Below the pieces are notes generated by a model, which ran no database searches, was not told where the DNA came from, and was given only the letters and a program-made list of their open reading frames with translations. Positions 1 to 27,580 of a stretch of 64,000 nt of DNA are shown one piece after another. The stretch covers positions 310,001 to 374,000 of the forward strand of contig VXAZ01002496.1 in the NCBI GenBank assembly GCA_013399875.1, written 5' to 3'. Source of the DNA: Gymnorhina tibicen (Eukaryota; Chordata; Aves; Passeriformes; Artamidae). Positions within the stretch are counted from its first letter, which is position 1. Every line of letters begins with the position of its first letter. Made by a program: the position numbers and the translations under genes.

Positions 1-5590
<5,590 letters not shown>

Positions 5591-6160
5591 TAAGAATCTG
5601 CTGTTTAGATTTAGGTGTTTCAGGAGAGTGGGGAAATCCTGTTGAGACACATCTGAAAAACCTTCTCATGCCTCAGAGCTCAGGAACTTTCTCTTGCTTG
5701 CAAACTGCTCTGTGAGAGTAGGAGAAGGGGCTGAAGAGTAGTGTGCATTTTTTTTTTCTTAGAAGCATTTTGTGGTTCCATGTTTTAAAAATTGCTAGTG
5801 TACGTGTGGCTGTAATGGGAATGGCCCTTGTGGTACATAGGAAAATTTCCCAAGTTTTACTGCCTGGCAAAAAAGCTAAAATCAAGGCTTTCTTTCTGAG
5901 AGATAGTAAGAAATTTCAGGTTTCTGTTGGCAGAAAGTCTTACATATGCTTGGAATCAGATAAGCATGTTCATGTTGACTTTAATAGTACTGTAAATATG
6001 GATTTGGAGGCAAGCGTCTGTTCCTTGGGAATATTCTGTGTGTGCTCTTTTTTCCTTTTTTCTTTTTTTTTCCTTTCGATTACACAATGTTTCAGTCTGG
6101 CATAATACTCTAATCTGCAAACTTCCTGCTGTGTTGATCAGACTGGCTTCTGAGACACAG

Positions 6161-6600
6161 AGTTCAAAGAACATAAGATAGTTTAGGAACAGGAAAAGGC
6201 CATATGGCCTCACATGCCTGCCCTTCCAAAACGTATCTTAATCCTACCTTCCTGCTATTTTTATTATCCTTCCAGTCCTCTTCTTCTCAAGGAGCAAGTT
6301 TAGGTCTCTTTTGCAAGTTTTTTCAATATACTTTTTATTTTAATTGCCTTTCCTACCAACTTATTCCATATGTTGCTTCTCTTTTTGTTTCGGAGATACG
6401 ATTTTATTTTCCTTATTCACTCCATGTTCCATAAATTGTATGTCAAGTATCCTGGTGCTTGAAACACTTCCTGTTGGTATATCATGGTAGCTTTTAAAAA
6501 ATCTGACTAATCGTGTTCCCTAGGGAGAATAAAATCATCTAGCTCTAAAAATCCCCTGTCCCCAAACTTCAACATTCTTTGTAGTGCCCTGTTTAGACAC
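6161..6600 (+). repeat. Ancient LINE (CR1/L2-like) 3'-end relic, putative
   Basis: Around 6165-6225 the sequence has the form 'aacataag ... aggaacaggaaaaggccat ... cctgccc', which recalls the 3' region of old vertebrate CR1/L2-type LINEs and related SINEs. Further downstream, at about 6520-6580, a 'gagaataaaatcatctagctc' type block occurs in the order expected for such elements. Both similarities come from remembered consensus patterns and not from an alignment. The copy is strongly diverged and has no coding part. Confidence 0.4.
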
Positions 6601-6841
6601 TTTGCTTAAGGATGCTGATACTTTTTTTCCAAGCAAATTACACAGGCTTAATCTGTTTGTTATGAAATTTGAAGGCAGATTTCATAACAATGTGAAAGTT
6701 CGCAGATTTCAAATGTTTAATGGAGTTTTATTATTTTCTTCAATAGTCAACTTTTGGAATAACACTGCATAATGTCAGTAATGACTCTGAAAGGGAAGTG
6801 CAATATTGTTGTCTCCTGCTTGTTTTTACATTGTACATACC

Positions 6842-6951
6842 TTTTTTTTTTTTTTTTCAAACAAATCAGTGGCCTTGCTGAGTCTGCCTGTTTGTTAAAT
6901 CTGGACATTCTTAGTGCTGAAGGTGGTAGCTGGGTGAAGGTGGTAGCTGGG
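6842..6951. repeat. T16 run and nearby 17-bp tandem duplication
   Basis: A run of 16 T lies at 6842-6857. At 6918-6934 and 6935-6951 the unit TGAAGGTGGTAGCTGGG occurs twice in perfect tandem. Both are simple intronic repeats. Confidence 0.95.
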
Positions 6952-7844
6952 AAATGACTGAGTGCTTTTCACTGTTGCTTTCTGATCTTTAGACACTTAC
7001 ACTCTTCTTACAGTTGGGGGTGTTTTAAACACAGAAATCTTTAGCCATTACTCCAGCTCATAGAATGGAGTAACACCCTCTGTACTGCTTACAGATGTTC
7101 TCAAGCTGATGAAAGTGCCTAAATACCGCTCTCAAGAGCCCTTTACCCAGCTCATCTGAGCCCCCAGTGCCAGCCAGGGCAGCGATCTTTGTCCCCTGGA
7201 TGCAGCTGCTGAGCAGTGCTGCTGGGGCAGCTGTGCTGATGCACAGCCATTCAAGGAGGGCTTTCACCCACTGGGTCTTGGGCTGTGCCTCAGAGAGCTG
7301 TGCAGGGAGAATTAGTGGACGAGAACACTGTCAGGCTCCTAGTGTGCCAGTGCTAAGCAATTCTTGCAAATGCAAATTTCTTAAAGTGCTGCTACAAAAA
7401 GAATGTTTTGAGCATTTATGCTGGATGTATTTGTTTACGTATATGCTTCCCTTTGTGAAGGAATGTAAACAGAAATACCCTAAGTCACTCTTCAGGGTCT
7501 GACACATTTACAGCCCTTCCTGGCTACTGATGACGCCGTTGAAACACTCCTGTACAAATACAGACAGAGGAGGGACTTACCGTGGTACAGCTGAAACAGG
7601 TACCTGCAGCTGTAGCAGCATGTCTGCACAACATGAGACCAGAGCTCAGGAGCTTGTTCCTTGCTGCAGTGGAGACAGCAGCATGTGGTGCTGGCACTGT
7701 ACTGCCCCTGTGTTCAGAAGATTTCCCTGGAAGGGGTTTCAGAATGATTGCCCAGAAAGCCCAAACATGTTTTTCTAGAACTCATGATTTCCAAATGGTT
7801 TCACATTTCTCCAGTACGTGACACCCTTGCCTCTCTTAAGGTAA

Positions 7845-17539
<9,695 letters not shown>

Positions 17540-17793
17540 ATAAGATGAAAAAGACCAAAAAAAGTACCTTAAGAATTTGAAATCCAGCATATCTAACTGA
17601 GAGATTTTTTGGTGAACAGGAGTAAACTCTAAAACCTGAGTGAAGGGAGATGCAAGACAGTAGGAAATTTTTCTTACATATCCTCCTTGTTTTTAAGCTG
17701 ACATGGAAGAGTCTGTCAGGAAAATACACTAGGAGCAGTTCTGAAGCCTTGATTAGTCATGAACAGGACATGTGGGAATTGTGGAATAAGGCC

Positions 17794-17876
17794 ATGGTCC
17801 AGCAAAGCACTTGGATCACTTCAAACAATCCCATGCTTGCATTTGAAAAGGTCTTTGCTGGACTAGGGCTTAAGCA
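17794..17876. repeat. Palindromic ancient repeat relic inside POLR3B 3' UTR
   Basis: GTCCAGCAAAG at 17797-17807 and CTTTGCTGGAC at 17853-17863 are perfect 11-base inverted repeats separated by 45 bases. The flanks and the core resemble the old amniote palindromic element with 'ccagcaaagcacttaagcac' ends. The RNA could fold into a long-loop hairpin just before the polyadenylation signal. Confidence 0.6.
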
Positions 17877-17930
17877 GAGCTAAATACACATCTTATTCAT
17901 AGAGGTTAAAAATGTTTTCCAAAGCAACGT

Positions 17931-17936
17931 AATAAA
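17931..17936 (+). terminator. POLR3B: POLR3B polyadenylation signal AATAAA
   Basis: This is the first canonical hexamer after the stop codon, 392 bases downstream, followed by GT-rich sequence. Confidence 0.65.
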
Positions 17937-18127
17937 TGTTTTAAATAATACTGGTTGAATATGTTGATAGTTGTGTGAGGATGGTAACGCCTTATAATGT
18001 CTAAACCATTTTCTGTTCCTAAAGCAATTTGTTAAAGCATTAAAATTTTCTGAAGTAGTGTCAATGTTAGAGAAATGAAACTACTTTCTCAACAGCTTGA
18101 GATCAGACATTTTGAGTGAGATTTCAA

Positions 18128-18163
18128 CATGCCTTTGTGTGCAAGCATGCCTTTGTGTGCAAG
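18128..18163. repeat. 18-bp perfect tandem duplication
   Basis: The unit CATGCCTTTGTGTGCAAG occurs at 18128-18145 and again at 18146-18163. Confidence 0.97.
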
Positions 18164-20720
18164 CAGTGGTGTGCTTGTATAGGTAATCTGCTCTCAACTA
18201 AATGTACACAGTTTCCATGAAGTTCAGGGGAGGAGGTGACTGCACATGTAGCAAGTGCATGATACAGCACACAGATACCCATTCCATTCCTTCTGAGGGT
18301 AGTGGATCTGATAACACACTGGCTCAAAGCCCTGAAAAGACAAGCTGCAAACACTAGGTAATGATGTGTGCTGTCAGAGGACTCTAGAAGTTTTCTAAAA
18401 TATGGACATAGCCAAAACATTTTAAGAGCAAAACAAAACCAAACCTGTGAAGAACAACAAATCCTTCACTGACAGTGAAGTAGGTTTGAATGACCTGAAA
18501 AAATGTAGAAAGGGAGCAGCTGGATTTTTTCGTGAGGTCTAAGGCCTAGAACTAAAGCAGTGGATGAACGAAGAGTCATGCAGTACCCTAAACGAACGAG
18601 CCCTTACTCAGCAAAGCGTGCAGTTAACGTTTTAAGCAAAGGACATCAACATGTGCAGACTTCATCTGTCCTTCAATGAAAAGCAGCACTCTGGGTCAGT
18701 GAGGATACAGAACACTGCCTATGATCTAGAAGTCCTGAGATGCTCTTTGGCTCCTCATATGGCTGAACTTTGTGTGCTGATCCTGACGAGCCTGCTGATC
18801 CTGACACTGCTCATGCAGTCACGTTGCTGCTGTTCTCTTAGCTCTTAAGGAACACAGATGAGTATCAGCCTGAGTAGGTTTCTTTTTAGCCTTCCATCAA
18901 ATGCTTAAACTAGTAATTTTGTGTTTGGGCTTAAAAACCAAGCCTGAAAAATAGATTCTACTTTTCTTCTCTTTTTTTTTTTTTCCCTTTTTCTTGCAAT
19001 TGGACTGATGACAACACAAATGTCAACACAGCACAACTGGATTGGAAAAGCTCTTGAAGCACCTCTTCCAGGATCCAAACAGCTCAGGGTTATTTACAAA
19101 AGAGTTTTAAGAGAGTGACATCCTCCGCACTGGAGGAAGAGGTTAACCAAAAACCCCAACCAAATTAACAACCTCTGCTTTGGTGCCTGAGATGGCCCAG
19201 CTTCGGCTTGGGAGCACCAGCAGAGGGAGTGAGCCTCTAAGGCTGTGGCTGCCGGGGGGCACCATGCCAACCCGCTGAGGATAAGGGTCCTTGCTCCCTA
19301 GTGCTCTCCTAAGTGGTCTCCTAGGTTGGGTGGTCAGAGCTGTGGGACATGAAAGACTAAGCAATGTGTGCAATTACACCCGTGGAAATTGAGGCAGTAA
19401 CAGCAGAGATGGAGGAGGAACAAAGGAATGTGCTCATGAGTAACCCCACTGAGGGAACAGGTCTGTGTGCAGCCCTGAGGAGGAACCTTGCAGCTCGTTC
19501 ACCTCAAGTTGATGAAAGCCTGGGGATGAATGGGTTTGTGAGGGTGAAGGATATCCTCTGTAATAGCTGAGGTTTAGGAAGAAAGGGGCAGCCTTAGGAA
19601 TGATGGATCCAGTACAGCATAGAAACTAGACATGTCTGGCAGTAAGTGAGGGTCACCCACTATCAGCTACTCTGATGCTACCTACATCAGTTGCATTTAC
19701 ACATCGCTGCTGCCTAACCTAAGCATGTGCCTACACTGGAGGCTTATTTGAGTGCAGATTTGAGTTGAAACTCTGATACTTACTTTTTACCTCTCTCTGA
19801 GAGGCTGCCTATGTTCCATCATAATTGACACCTGCAAGTAATCTCTTGGCAATGGAATAAGCATTACAAAACCAGCAGCAGAAACAGAACAAATGTCTGT
19901 GGATTCCTGGAATATGGTTGGTCGAAGTCACAATTCAAGGAAGGAATCTTACTGCAGTCAGGGAAAAAAATATAATGCATGGACTGATGATGGACATTCT
20001 CAGAACCCCAGAGCTGTCACACTACTTTCCTCTGGTGAGCCTCATCCTTGCAGCCCTTTGAATTATCTTCCCAGACAACCTCCCCTCCCCCCTTTTTATA
20101 CTGTGAATGCCTTCACAAAGAGGTCTTATAGCAGCTCATGGCTGTACTGCTGGAGCTGGCCTTGCCCAGATCAACCCTGCCATCACTGCCAAATTAGATA
20201 CCATATTCAGAACAACACTGACAAAATCTGAAGGCTGCAGTACAAGGAGCTGTGGCTAGAAAAGTACTATAAGGCTTTCATTCAATTGCAACTTCTTTAT
20301 TCCTTGTACATAGTGTCCAGGAGAAGCTTTCTAGAAATGCTGTTCAGCAGGAAGGTCTTGAGCATCAGTCCCAGCTGAAATGCCAAGTACAATCCATTTC
20401 CTGATATGAGCTAGAGGGGTGTGCTGCTGTTGGAAAAGATACCTAACTCCATGTAGTATGTTTAAGTTGCTACTTGCTTTGCAGGCAAAGGGTTAAAAGC
20501 TGTGTACCCTATTGAGTACTGTACATGGCCAGCCCTCCTGTTTGGTTGTGAGAAACAGAATGAAGCCAGGGCTGAGCTGCAGAAGGCTATGGGGTAGAGA
20601 GAAAAGCACAGGGCTTCTGGCCAGTTCTGGAGCTGTGAGCAACACAGGTCACTAGTTTAGAATTCAGAAAAACAGCTTCACTTCAGATCATTTACATAAC
20701 CCTTGTATGTATTTAACTTC

Positions 20721-20737
20721 TTTTTTTTTTTTTTTTT
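20721..20737. repeat. T17 homopolymer
   Basis: A run of 17 T in intergenic DNA. It is not visibly the tail of a recognisable retroposed gene. Confidence 0.95.
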
Positions 20738-21610
20738 AAGGTAAATGTATCCAAACATAGAAATGAGAAAAACAAACTATAAAGAAAAATGAAACCAGAC
20801 TGGCCAACTTTGGCATTCAAAGAGGATATATTATGAAATAAAGGCATACTGAGATGTAATAATTTTAAGATGAAAGTAAAGGAAAGGGCTCCCACTAAGA
20901 ACAATTGGTTTTGTTTGTAATGCCCATATCTCGTTAAGAGTTTTCCTTACAAAGAAGCTTCAATGTGCAGCAAGAGAGCTTTTAATTCGTTGGGCTCCTT
21001 ACTTGTTGCTTAAACAGAGAGGAAAACCAATGAAAAACATAGACTCATGATGATGAGAAATTACTGTATGTCTTTTCTCATGTTTTCTAATGGTAAATAG
21101 AAAAATACCTGTGGTTTATAGCAAAATGGGAGTATGTCATAATTAAAAACCTGTAAAGACTGAAGAATATTTCACTGGTTTGTGGTAACAAATGGCAAAC
21201 TAATGAAAAGTTCTGTGCACCTGACAATGGATTCGCAAGCCCTGCTCAGACCACACCTGTAAACCCTGCCCGTAACTGGTGTCACACAGCTGCAAAACCA
21301 AACTAGAGGGGTTGAAAATGTGTCTGTACTTTGCCCCAAGGCTCTTGAGAATGAGGATGGCCCTAGTGAGAGGGAGCATAAGCCTTGAAACAAGGTCCCT
21401 GGCTTGCAGCCCTCCCACAGTGACCCACAGGAGCCCTCCTCAGCCGCGTCTCAGCACAAGCACCTCTGGAGCTGTGGCAGGGAGGTGGCTTAGCACTGCT
21501 GAGAGCCCCCTCCAGCCGGCCTCTCCTCCCGTTGGAGCTGAGGATTGTTTTACAGCCCACTGCCATTTCAGCAGGGCCATGGGGCACTTGATGAATTCCC
21601 TCCTCTGGAG

Positions 21611-21700
21611 AGGACGTGACTTGCCCAGGGCCACAGAAAGACCGTGCCAGAACTGGGATCAGGGCTCCGTGGTCCCCAGGTGCCAGACACGTGCTTGCCT
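21611..21700 (-). repeat. MIR/CORE-SINE-like relic
   Basis: The sequence reads 'aggacgtgacttgcccaggg' then 'ccagaactgggatcagggctcc'. It follows the reverse complement of the MIR-type pattern (in this orientation 'gtgacttgcccaaggtcac ... agagctgggattcgaaccca'). Similarity is clear over roughly 90 bases and is judged from memory of the family. Confidence 0.5.
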
Positions 21701-22951
21701 TAAAGCTGAGCACTTCATCAAACCGTAAAATCCAGCCAGATGGTGACTCTTTGCTATTATCTGGACCAGTGCTGGGAGGCTTAACGTGTGCAAGGCACGG
21801 TGAGGATCCGGATTCCAGTTTCTGTGTCTAAGGCTCAGAAGCCCAGAAAATGGATCCATGTTTTAGACCTAAACACTGCTAGAAACTTGAACATGTTTGA
21901 ACACAAGTTCTGACTTCAGTCCATCCTTGTCATGAAATACTTCCATCTCAGCATGGGCCCACCAGTTTCAGTGGGGGGGTTCTTTCCCTGGGAAGGGGTA
22001 GAAAGGTGCAAGAGTAAGGACAACTACTTTTGTCCTTCTGCCCTGGATATGTGGCCCCAGTCAGACTCTGTGCTTTCAGGTAGCCAAGACTGAGTGAATC
22101 AGTTTTGCCTGTCTGCAATCATTTACAAAGTCACCATATGAACCTGGGAGGCAAATACACCCCATCTGCCTTCCTTACATAGGAACATACATCCCAAAAC
22201 ACCAGAACTCTCAGTTAAACTCTCCAAACCCAGGTCGGAGCTAATACAGAGAATTTTTGAAGTTGGATTTTTTTAAAAAGCAGTGTGTATGGCTTTATTC
22301 TCTTTCTGTCTTAAAATCAACAGCAAAGATTTTTGTTGTCTACCCAGCAAATGGACTTAGGCCTTTGTTCCATCTTCCAAAAACTCCTTCCAAGCTCCTG
22401 AGCTGCCCATTGCTCTTTGCATCTCGTTGCTGGGAAAAAAACAACAGGTATATATTTCTCCTAACTGCAGTTACCCCTTTATTTGTGTGTTCCCTGAGGC
22501 AGGTAACTGAGGTGGTTCCAGTGACCGCGTATTTTTTCCAATAACTTTGTTGTGCATGTCCTTGTGCCCTCCTCCCAGTCAGTATATAAACAGCATGTTA
22601 GATCCAAATCAAAAGCAATTCCCTGCTGCTAACTGCAGCAGAGCCTTTGTCTTTCACTAGCCTGAGTTTTGGGGAGCTCCTTGACCTATGCATATGCTTT
22701 ACCATTCCAGACGGTGCATGGTAGTTATTGTCTACTTGACAATAAAACATTATAAACAGAGAAATAGCTCAAAAACTAAGAAAGAAATTGGTGTGCTAAA
22801 TAGCGAAGTTCTAATTTCTTGCTAAAATTGTGTTATAATGATGGAAACAGTTTTCCCTTGAACTGGTGAATTGGAAACTTAAACTCTGCATTCAGGCCTC
22901 CCCCTGCCAGTCAGAGGCAGGCACTGAAGGTAATTCTCTGTGCTCCAGGCA

Positions 22952-23052
22952 GATCAAAAGAAGCTCATTATCAGTCGATCATCTAAAAGGATATGACAGC
23001 TTCACATCCAGTTGTTCGGCAGCTGAGATGCAGTCTGGAATGGATCTTTTCT
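22952..23052. repeat. Diverged duplicate copy A
   Basis: The order 'atcaaaagaagctcatt ... cagtc ... tctaaaaggatatgacagctt ... catccagttgttc ... ctggaatgg' recurs at 24680-24770 with substitutions and a small deletion near the 3' end. The identical core CATCCAGTTGTTC is at 23005-23017. It is either a local duplication or two members of an unrecognised repeat family. Confidence 0.7.
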
Positions 23053-24679
23053 GTGTCTGTTGTCTATAATAGCTTTTAGGGCTGGCTCTTCTTCCAGCAC
23101 ACAGTACAAATCCTCTGGTAACTAGTACCAGCCACATGCAACAAAAGCCAGCTAAATCTGGTGTAAGCTTGGAAATCGATGACTGCTTGCCCTTTTCTCA
23201 AACTCAAGTCAGCAAGTGTCTCCCAGGCTGAGTGTTCTGGGCAGCAGCCCTGGGGCAGGGGTTCTTCTCAACTCCTGCAGATGGTGATACTACCTAGGAG
23301 AGTGAATTCCCTTCCTCCATGCAGACTGACCAGTGACCAGTGTGAACCAGCTATTTCCACTGATCACTTCTGGCAACACTGTCACTGCACTACTTTACAA
23401 ACAGAAGAGAGCTCAGGCTGAGCAAAATTCCTTTCACAGACGTTAACAAGAGAAGATATCTAAGGCTGGCTGTGCTCATGTTCAACAAAACTTGGCTTCA
23501 GAAATGTCTACAGTTACAGCATGCCAGCTGTAATTCATGTTACTTTTCTTTCCATCTAAAAGGAAGGTACCCCCTGCCCCATGCATGTGCAATCCATCAT
23601 TTCCATGCCTCTGCTCTTCTGCTCATTTTCTCCCAGATACCTGCACATGTGTCTGCCCTAGCCACTTTCTCATGATGCTTGTGTCAATTAAAACTTTGCT
23701 TTTGAAGGAATTGGTGCACGTGTTTACCTAGGCAGCCTTTTGATGTTCCTCTCCCAGTTCCTGCATCTGTCAGCATCATGTTCCCCAAGCACAGACACAG
23801 AGTTGATTCCAGAAGTCATCTGTCAGCTTACTCCATATCCTGTCCTTCACCTATACGTATAGCTTCCTCAGGGGTGTTAATATATGTAAAATAAAGTTAA
23901 CATTTCCTGTTCTGGTAATAAAGATGAGTAAGTGGGAAAGAGAAGCCAGTACAGAAACAAGATCCTTCTCTGCTTCTTCCGTGGGATTTGCCCAGTAGAT
24001 GAAGATAGCAGAAACAGGAATAGAGCTGGGAAGAAGGGTTGTCAGAAGCATGGGTTCATACTGAGAGGAGGAGGCTGCTGGCTCAGGCAAGAAAATATGG
24101 AACCACTCACAGACTACAGCCACTGCTAAAATAATGAAGTGTCACTGTGTGTTTGGCTGTTGCCAGCAATCTTACAGCCTGCACAGAGATACATCAGATC
24201 CAGAAGGATCCCCTGAGTCATTGAACTCAGATCCCTGGTATTGCAAAGAACCATCTTATGTAACTCCTTTCACAAGCAATTCCCATCCATTCCTAAACTA
24301 ATGTGGGCTGGTGTCCCTGACAGTCGATGGGAAAACTTCTGTAGAACTTCAGCCTAAAGTTGCCTTTAAGTAGAATTACCTAAATTAATAGATAACAGTT
24401 TATATTTTTTTGTTCCTGTGCCAGTAGTTTTGTTGAAAATGCTGTTCTTGGTGTTTTCCCCCAAAATATTTGTTAAGAGTTCAGTACAGATTTTCCAAGT
24501 CTAGTAGGAGCATAAGGAGCTTTTTGTGGCAAAAAAGGTGTAGTCACACCCTACTGGCACAGACAACTGCAGAGTGAAAGACAGTCCTAGAAATGTCTTT
24601 TTCTGAAAGATCTCAAAATACCTGGATGATAAGTTGATACAAACTATCATACTTCCACTCTGCCTCTGCTTTGCTAAAC

Positions 24680-24770
24680 CATCAGAAGAAACTCATTTTC
24701 TGTCAGTCACCTAAAATGGTATGTCAGCTTTGCATCCAGTTGTTCAGCAGCCTGGAATGTGTCTTCTGTT
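24680..24770. repeat. Diverged duplicate copy B
   Basis: This is the partner of copy A, in the same orientation, with the shared core CATCCAGTTGTTC at 24733-24745. By eye the two match at most positions over about 70-80 bases. Copy B lacks about a dozen bases present in copy A between 'cagc' and 'ctggaatg'. Confidence 0.7.
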
Positions 24771-27560
24771 ATCTTGATGATCATGCTCTTCCCTCCTGCA
24801 CCAACACAAGTTTGTATTCTTTCTTGAATAAAAGTGGAATAGCAGCAGAATCCCTCTCCACTAAAAATGCATCATCTGATGCAGTGTAGGGTTAATCGCC
24901 ATATATTTTATGGCTTGTAGATGATCTGCATAGGCAAGAACTTGAGTGAAAATTCCCAGTTGTATACTTTTTTGCATCCTTGCTGATATCTGCCCATTGT
25001 ATGAAATCAAAAACTTCCAGCTAGCGGCTTGTAGTGCTGCCATCTAAAAACTGCCAGCCTGCAGCACAGGAGATGCTCTGTGCTTTCAGAAGAATAAAGT
25101 ACTTTAATAAGTATCACATGGGATATCCAGAAGCATGAGATTATTTTTAAATAGGTAAGCAAAACCCAAACAAGAAACAATAATGGAGCTATGAAGTACA
25201 CTGGGGTGATCTGAAACATCTGAGGGGGGATTAGGTAAGCAGGAAGGCAACAGCATTGATATATTCCACAAGAATGTGGGGACAGGAACTAACCTGGAGA
25301 GGTGGGGAGTAAACACATTGCAACAAGTACCTCTGGTCTAACAAAAGTGCTGCTGCTGATCCTGCCCACACATTATCCTTCACAGAGAACGTACACTTTT
25401 GCATCCTGTCAAAGAACAGCCTGGGCCTCTAGACATCCAGGCTGTGTTAAATCCCGTCCTTCTCATCGCCCCCAGAAAGAACAGATCCCTATGTTCACAA
25501 ATCCTGTATTTTCATTTTGCTCATCTCTGGAATATCAACAACACGAGAGCATCTCTGAAACTTTACACCGGTGAAGGTGGAATTCCCACAAGCGCAGGGT
25601 GCCCGTGATGGAGCTCCTGCGGCTGCCACGGCAGGTGTTCCACCCTTCCAGCAGCCAGGCCCCTGCCTGCCGGCACCTCCCCGTGCCAGGGAGCGATGGA
25701 TGGCGAGTGCCCGCGGGCTCGTGCCGGCCCAGAACTGGGCGCCTCAGCCCCGGGGCCGCCGAGAGCTGTGACCACCCGGGGGGAAGCCATGCGGGCACCA
25801 GGTAACTCCCGGCGTACAGGCGGCGCCGGCGTCATCTCCTGGGTTTTAAAGTTAACGCGGGTTTCAAAACCGCTTGAAGACGAGCCCTGCTCACAGACAA
25901 AAATGTCCCTCAGGTTTTTGTGGGGCTTCTGCCCCCGCGCAGGGCCCGGGGCTCTCCCGGAAAGGGCAGGCTGGCCCCAGGGGCCCAGGGCCTTCCCTCA
26001 GGCCCCTCTCAGGGCTCGCACCATCCACGATGAAGCCTTGGGGGAAAAGAAAGTGGGAAAAAACCAATAAAAAAGTGGGGAAATGGCACCGTTTTGGCGG
26101 TGACAGTCAAAACCCACCCGCACGGCCCGCAGGGGTGTTTAGCGGCGGGACTGAGCGTGTCGCCTCGCTATAAGATACGGGCGGTGTGAGGGAGGCGGCC
26201 GTGTCCGGCGGGCGGTGCCGCGGGGGCGGCAGCCGATGGCTGGGCAGCCCCCCGGAGGCCGGGGCGGGGGCGATGGGTCCTGCCGGACAAGGCCGGGGCG
26301 GCAGCAGGAGCCGCCAGGCCGCGCCGTCGAGGGAGGCGGCGGCACAGAGCCGGCCGTGTCCGCCCCGTCGGGGCCCCGGTGCGGTGCCGCCTGGAGCAGA
26401 GCCAGCCCGGCGGCACGCGGATGGTGCAGGGAGCGGAGCGATGGAAGTTCCCCGTCGGGATTGCCATGGCCGTTAGGAAAGAGCAGAGCCCTTGCGTTGA
26501 GTTGGAGTTGTTTTTTGGTGGGGTAGAGGGCAGAGGGAGGAGGAGCATCAACCTTTCCAGGCCTTGCTCCCGCCTCGCCGGACACGTCCCCGCGGCGGGC
26601 AGAGCCGGCCGGCGTCCCTGCCGCCACCGCGAGGGCTTCTCCGCCGGCTGCAGACTCGGTTTTTGCACTGCCTCTCTCCGGTATTATTTTTACGGGCCTT
26701 CTCTTGGTGCACACTGGGCTCCCCACGCCGAAACTCCGCCTGTGGGGGTGCGCAGCGGCCGCTCTGGTGCCCTCCCGGCCCGGCCCGCAGGGGCCGAGGT
26801 GCCCCGCCGGCTCCCCCGCCGCCGGCCCGCCTGGGGTTGCGAAGGCACCGCGGAGTGCCGGGCTTCCTCTTTAGCAACGTCGCCGCTTGTTTTGCTGTGT
26901 GGGGTTGGTGGTTTTGTTGTTTTTTTTCCCGAAGGGGAGAGGGAAGGGGGGTAGTCTGGGTGTAGGGAGAGGAGAGGGGGAGAAGAGTGGAAAACGTTGG
27001 CTCTGTCCATGGTCAAAGTAATTCAGCTATAATCCCCCTTTCTCTTCCTCTCCTGGAGCTCTATTCATATTCTAATCACAGCTTTTCCTTCCCTAAACCA
27101 GCCACTTTTATCAGAGCCCTAGCTTTGCACTTTTACTTCCACTTCCAGCACATACAACCGCATGCAGAATAAGCAACTTTTTCCAGCCTCTGTCCTGCCC
27201 CACTCTCCCCCCGCAATCCTCTAACCCGAAAAGGGATCCTCGCATCCTCGGACTGAAGCTGGGCGACACCAGCGGTTTGAAAATGCACCCGTTTGGTTCT
27301 TCATTTCTCTTGGCAATCGGAATCTCCCACCCCCCTGCTTTCTTCCCGGTCCCACGGAAAGCTCTCCGGGTCAGCCGCTCCCCCGCTGCCAGACAAGCCG
27401 GTGGCGAGCGGCCCCCACCCCGCCTTGCCCTCTTTCCCTGAGGCCCGGGGAGATGCACGGGAGTCCCTGCCGCAGGTCTGCAGTGCCAGCGTCGCTTGCC
27501 GAGATACTGGCAACTTCTCTCTCCCCTCACACCCCCCTTTCCTACCCACACACATCGCCC

Positions 27561-27580
27561 TTTTTTTTTTTTTTTTTTTT
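27561..27580. repeat. T20 homopolymer
   Basis: A run of 20 T about 0.5 kb upstream of the inferred RFX4 transcription start. Confidence 0.95.

Larger units (their letters stand above)
17540..17955 (+). other. POLR3B: POLR3B 3' UTR (end inferred)
   Basis: The UTR follows the TGA stop. The first canonical AATAAA is at 17931-17936, followed by a GT-rich stretch near 17955-17985, so cleavage is inferred at about 17950-17960. A palindromic repeat relic lies inside it (17794-17876). Later polyadenylation sites cannot be excluded. Confidence 0.65.
17956..25590. other. Intergenic region between POLR3B and RFX4
   Basis: About 7.6 kb with no recognisable gene. It contains an 18-bp tandem duplication (18128-18163), T runs at 18972-18984 and 20721-20737, a MIR-like SINE relic near 21611-21700, and a pair of related sequences at 22952-23052 and 24680-24770. 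An isolated TATATAAA at 22583-22590 has no accompanying gene. Open frames up to 149 codons (21279-21728, overlapping the SINE relic) show no domain and are probably chance. Confidence 0.75.

Noticed and set aside
7527..7600. Box C/D snoRNA-like TGATGA ... CTGA pair in a POLR3B intron
   Set aside because: No terminal stem pairs the two ends and no convincing internal boxes, so this is likely chance.
22583..22590. TATATAAA as a promoter in the intergenic region
   Set aside because: No gene, CpG island or other promoter element accompanies it.
26139..26726. 195-codon minus-strand and 191-codon plus-strand overlapping frames
   Set aside because: Open frames on both strands over the same GC-rich DNA are a composition effect. 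No recognisable protein.
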